Origin: Sweltsa coloradensis
Lineage: Eukaryota > Arthropoda > Insecta > Plecoptera > Chloroperlidae
Length of the DNA stretch: 64,000 nucleotides
NCBI GenBank assembly: GCA_024449915.1
Contig: JAMZAV010005097.1
Location: forward strand, 1 to 64,000
Direction of reading: 5' to 3'
Positions 59,725 through 64,000 of this stretch are shown piece after piece. The position numbers and the translations under genes are program-made. Each line of letters opens with the position of its first letter. Positions within the stretch are counted from its first letter, which is position 1. A model generated the notes under the pieces. The model made no database searches and was not told where the DNA came from. It saw only the letters and a list, made by a program, of their open reading frames with translations.

Positions 59725-60715
59725 AACTTTCACCCTGCATGTTTCTCTTCCGTCAGAGGTAGCTACAGAAGGTATTGTTGCCTTTACAACAATACAATAG
59801 CCCTCTTTGTATCGGTGCTCAGTGTGTTAATAACTGTGCTGGGTTCCGCGGCAACATTACTGTCAGTTAGGTCAACTTGAACGACGAGGAAGTATAGGCG
59901 GTGTTGGTTTAGGTTCACTTAGCCACCTGTAGCATCACCGAGAACAAACTCTTCATACTATCTCGCTTCGTGTTGGCAGGCAGTGGAGTATCCCATACCA
60001 AGCTCCTACCAACTGACATTTAATTAATTCTATTTTCCCCCAGAATTTAATCCAGCCGTCCAATTGTGTTTAATTAGGGGTGACAAACGATGAAATAATC
60101 AAAAGCGAGCGCCGAATAATTGATACCAAACCCAAAATAAAATGGCAAATTTGCTACTCTAGATCAATTGCTAATTTAATTTTTGATTTACTTTCTCAAT
60201 ATTTTGCATTCATTCATATATCAATCTAGCAAAACTGAAATTGATTTATTTGGACTTTTACTAATTTCCAAACTAAAAATACTTTTAAAATTATTTATTT
60301 AGGTGCATTTTCATTTTCAATATTTTTTGTATCAATCCATGTTTTTTAAACTACCGTGCTCAAGCTACTATTACCCACCTCCTTGGAAGCACCATATTAG
60401 AATATGCCCAAGTTATAGATTTAGTTGTTTGACATTCCTAGTTTTGAGTCTTTTGACCACGTTTAGTATCGTATATGATTATCTCACCATGAATTATTTG
60501 ACATTTCTCTTGGCTCACTGTCCACTAACACTGAACTCTACACACCCCTAGTATGCCAATTCTCTCCTCTTCCACTGCTTGCTACCACACTGACATTTTT
60601 ATTGGAAAATACTTTAGATACTTATTGATTTGGGAATGATTTGGGAAAGGGAATGGCGCATGCCACAATGTAATAACCACAGCTATTTTTCTTCTGCTAT
60701 TACAAAATGCAGGGT
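59725..60715. other. Intergenic stretch, nothing recognised
   Basis: AT-rich with short frames. No supported feature. Confidence 0.45.
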
Positions 60716-61927
60716 GTTAGTTAAAGGGATCGTTCACCTCTTATGTAAATGTGAACCCAGACGTCTATTTACCTAAGTAGACTCCATTTACAACAAATTC
60801 TTTCTCGAAAATAATCATAATCACCATATATTAATTGTTAAATATGTAATGAAATTGACTATGTTTTCGCCACTTCGCTGTACTGGCAACAACGCACGAC
60901 ACGGCCTTGGCTTCGGAGTCGAGTAGCCGGGTGTCGCGGCGAACTGAGTTATCGTATTAGACATTAAAGATGCTTGGCGAGGGGGGATATGACATGTAGT
61001 CAAGTATATGGCATACTCGTTTCAAATTAGGTTGAAATAAAAACGAATGCCATGTGTTATTCAGCTCAAGTGTCAAGTGTAGAGGTGTAGAGGTGCTATG
61101 GCTGCCGTTTTTTTTTTTTTTTACAAATTTTTGTATTTTGGGGGTATATATTTACTGCCGATGCCAGTACGTTATTTGTTCATCCTTCTGTCGAATATGC
61201 TGTTGGTGTGGATTTTTAAATCTTTGTTTGTTTTTGGAATGGTTCTTCTAATCCATATACCATAAGATATATTATGAGTGGGGTGTGCCTGCATACTTGA
61301 ACGATATAAACAAAAAGCGATAAGCTAATGGGCCTAAAAAGGTAGAGAATAAACATTAAACACTGCCCAGAAACCTTACGCAGACCTCTTCACATCAGTT
61401 GGACACGTGCACTCGTTTCGATCAATCGTTCATGATGGCATTGAGGAGTTAAACGTTACAGGGCAAGCGAATTCTATTCAGTAGTGTTTGTGTAGAGTTT
61501 GTACACAAAGTGTCAAAATGTCAACCGACAAAGAGTCAAATTGTTGCGACGAGAGTGACTTTGCTTGAACGTGAGTCGGCGCAGTGTATAATAACTAAGC
61601 ATATAGTAGTTTTGAGCAGGTGATAGTTTTCAAAGATGTTCTCAATATTTTACGCCACGAAAAGCTTTGGAAAAAGCATCCATCAGTACAATAGAGAAAC
61701 ATTGATGTCTGGCGTAATAAAGTAAGCATACCTCCTCATTGTTTATGTCTACAATTACGAACAGAAACTGATCTAACAGGCAACATAGATTTGTTATTCA
61801 TTCTGTATACACAAGTGTGGTCATAAGGCGGCTTTAAATAATAAATACGGAGTGTTCCATGAGAAACTAAAATAAAATGCCGCTTGGGATAATGATACAT
61901 TGTTAATCGGTTTTCGGATAGATGTAG

Positions 61928-62000
61928 TTCATGCAAAACGCGCGAGAGTTATTCGGGAGGTCCGCGGTCGATTCTCACCACTGGCAATCCTGACATTTAC
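61928..62000 (+). repeat. tRNA-derived SINE fragment
   Basis: GGGAGGTCCGCGGTCGATTC then ACTGGCAATCCTGACA resembles the copy at 2425 (minus). Confidence 0.5.
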
Positions 62001-62142
62001 ATGATTACGGAAACTGCTGTTAGCCCATAGCGTTTGGAATAACTTTAATCATGTAATTTCACTTATTGTGGAAGAATAATTGAATTTTTTAAATGCTAAA
62101 ACCAAATCGCTTTTATTTTTTTAAAGTGCAAGTAATTCTGTA

Positions 62143-62182
62143 TCATGTGTGTGTGTGTGTTTGTGTGTGTTTGTGTGTGTGT
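62143..62182. repeat. (TG)n microsatellite
   Basis: TGTG repeats are broken by two TTTG words. Confidence 0.88.
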
Positions 62183-62503
62183 AAGAATCGCTATCGCGTG
62201 TATTATGTTGTTGTATATAGGCAATACTTATTCAACTCCACTATTAGGCCTACCTGTCATGATTGGCAACATATAACTATATTAGAACGTGCCAATATAA
62301 TATTTATTCCATTAAATTGACGACGACAACAACGTATGTGTTTAAAAAACAGGTGTTGGTTTAACTGTAACGTATTGTTAATCAGATGATCGCAGGCCTT
62401 CCGCTTTGTTTTTAGTAGAACAGACTATCTCGATAGATAGACCGGGACCTGCCTCACGCGTTACTCGCCGCTAGTAGCTGTGCTGTGTTGCAACACCTCG
62501 CCA

Positions 62504-62535
62504 GCTTCGGGTCAGTGACGTCACTGACCCGAAGC
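62504..62535. repeat. 32-bp perfect palindrome centred on TGACGTCA
   Basis: The left half is GCTTCGGGTCAGTGAC, and the right half is its exact reverse complement with no spacer. The centre is a full cAMP-response element. Confidence 0.95.
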
Positions 62536-62799
62536 GCGCCGATGAATTTACAGACCCCTATTGACGTAGGTCTGGAAATATACACAATGAACTTAATTTT
62601 TATGTTCGTACTTGGTTTTAAGAATAACTTGTTAAAGAGGTGAACGGGCCCTTTAATTACTTGAATGTAATAGATAAATTTATAGATTTGGTTACTCGAC
62701 ATCAGTATTTGTGCAATAATTGTGCTGTTCGATATTATACGAGCAACTGATGAGCAATCGATAGATGAGGATGATGAACAATTACACAACTTCATGTAT

Positions 62800-62878
62800 T
62801 ATGCAGGATTCGAACCCATGTCCCTTAGTGATCTTAGAACCAATGCTCTAACCGCACCGTGCTTCCTCCACTGCTTCT
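62800..62878 (-). repeat. tRNA-derived SINE
   Basis: The minus strand reads GGTGCGGTTAGAGCATTGG as an A box and ATGGGTTCGAATCCTGC as a B box. Confidence 0.6.
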
Positions 62879-62879
62879 A

Positions 62880-63261
62880 ATAATTAGCAGGTGAGAATTA
62901 TTCTCACCTGCAATAGGCTATTTGCACAAATTCTCTAAGTGTATTTTTTCGATAGCCACTAACACCCTATAGAACACACCAAAAAATTGGATCTCTACAT
63001 TTTTTAGTTTGGCCGTAATATTGTTTTTAGTTTTCTTGGTCAAATTAGCGTTTTGAAACGCACCTGGTTGCGCGCCATTTTCGTGACGTCACCGGCCATG
63101 TAGGCTACCAGCGGACGCATGGGATAACACGCGCAGGGGCCCTGCTTTCGCGGCAATCAGCAATAATTGATCGAATTATAAGTATAGTGTTGTTCCTTAA
63201 TGCACTAGCACTTGTGTAGCTACGCTACATAAACTGTATTTTAGTGTTCCCAAAGATTTGA
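62880..63261. other. Intergenic stretch with a CRE and GC-rich patch
   Basis: TGACGTCA occurs at 63084-63091 in a CpG-rich stretch. GGTGAGAATTATTCTCACC near 62891 is a perfect 19-bp palindrome. Confidence 0.45.
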
Positions 63262-64000
63262 GGCGTAAATCGACATGTAGCATATAGGGAATGTTGTGGT
63301 TACTGTACTACTGGTTACGATACTGTTTTACTCGCGGTGCATTTTAATATTCGTGTTGCGCATGCTATGCTACAGTCTGACTTTAACAGTCTTTTACGTT
63401 GGAATCACGATAAAGAACTAGTAATTAACTCTTCTAAAACCAAAATTGTACATATATGCACACCCCACAACCACGAAAAAGATTTTCCAATTAATATTAT
63501 TTATCACGATTTCAACTGCATTCATACTATGGCTGAATTGACCGATTGTGAATGTAGTGGGAAAATTGAATGTGTAAATACTTATGAGTACCTGGGATTA
63601 ACTGTAGATAGGCACTTTTCGTGGAAATATCATATTGATAAATTATGTAACAGACTACGCTCTTGCTCCTCTCGGCTTTATATTCTAAAATATGTATTAC
63701 CCTTTTCCTTATTTAGAACCGTGTATCAATCCATAGCCGAATCTTTGATTTTGTATGGCATTTTAGCTTGGGGCAATGCTTCGCGGTGTCACATTCAAAG
63801 GGTTGAAGATTTACAAATAAAAATGTTAAAAATGGTAATGTGTGACTTTAAAACCGATTCTGAACTCTCCCGTAAACAAATATTTTCTTTTTGTAATGTG
63901 CTGCCAATATCTTCATTGTTTATATATAGATTTATATTACACTTCTATTTTAAATCAGATTTCAAGATTCTGTTAGACTCATGCAAGGATACAAGGCTAA
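63262..64000 (+). mobile_element. Non-LTR retrotransposon ORF2, reverse transcriptase C-terminal part, runs off the window
   Basis: The frame is open from 63262 to the window edge (246 codons). From about residue 14 it resembles the end of a LINE reverse transcriptase: a degraded active-site region (GYDTVLLAV where YADDT is expected), MLQSDFNSLLRW, VINSSKTKIVHI, YEYLGLTVDRHFSWKYHID, LCNRL, LILYGILAWG and VEDLQIKMLKMV. These words fit Jockey/CR1-like elements, but I cannot fix the clade. The catalytic YxDD motif has lost a residue and nothing upstream looks like RT, so the copy is probably 5'-truncated and dead, though the rest of the frame has no stop. It reads as a genomic retroelement, not a host gene. 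Confidence 0.85.

Larger units (their letters stand above)
60725..62652. mobile_element. 1.9-kb non-autonomous element flanked by TTAA
   Basis: TTAA lies at 60721-60724 and 62653-62656. The ends AGGGATCGTTCACCTCTT and the inverse of AGGGCCCGTTCACCTCTT differ by three bases. TTAAAGGG-type ends with TTAA duplication are known from the T2/Kolobok and piggyBac-like groups. No transposase frame is present. The right part contains the 32-bp palindrome at 62504. Confidence 0.65.

Overview
The window is nuclear DNA of a multicellular animal. It has spliced GT-AG introns, an AT-rich background, abundant microsatellites, tRNA-derived SINEs, non-LTR retrotransposon remains and many short inverted-repeat DNA transposons. 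One conserved protein-coding gene is certain: a five-exon V-ATPase V1 subunit D gene (ATP6V1D, 17901-21804, plus strand). Its protein looks metazoan, and the frequent AGGCCTA motif and repeat style suggest a marine invertebrate. I cannot name the species or even the phylum from sequence alone.

Layout. From 1 to 17.3 kb the window is intergenic and repeat-rich: a Helitron-like element with 180-bp satellite units (8.3-9.15 kb), two truncated relatives (10.7-11.6 kb, one holding a perfect 44-bp-arm hairpin), a large palindromic MITE (5.4-6.0 kb), an inverted-orientation minisatellite (14.8-15.2 kb) and the 3' end of a LINE (17.3-17.6 kb). From 17.7 to 21.9 kb lies ATP6V1D, whose introns 1 and 2 each carry an inverted-repeat element. 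From 22 to 40 kb are scattered repeats, one weak candidate exon (24.5 kb), and two Helitron-like elements in a row plus a 3'-end fragment (36.8-40.3 kb). From 40.3 to 47 kb is the only other region that looks transcribed: CpG-rich segments bounded by plausible splice sites, including three tandemly duplicated exon-like units. It is interrupted by a hAT-type element that landed in a palindromic SINE. From 47 to 64 kb are a 125-bp minisatellite, SINEs, a roughly 3.9-kb inverted-repeat structure with a nested MITE, a fourth Helitron-like element, a 1.9-kb TTAA-flanked element and, at the right edge, the reverse-transcriptase C-terminal part of a LINE that runs out of the window.

How the parts relate. 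The repeats form a small ecosystem. One SINE family shares its 3' tail with the LINE end at 17.3 kb, which suggests the LINE mobilises it. A second SINE family has its own conserved AT-rich tail. The Helitron-like elements share a short terminal stem whose loop varies. Most open reading frames above 60 codons lie in repeats or AT-rich DNA, and I do not support them as genes. No bacterial, viral or CRISPR feature is present.
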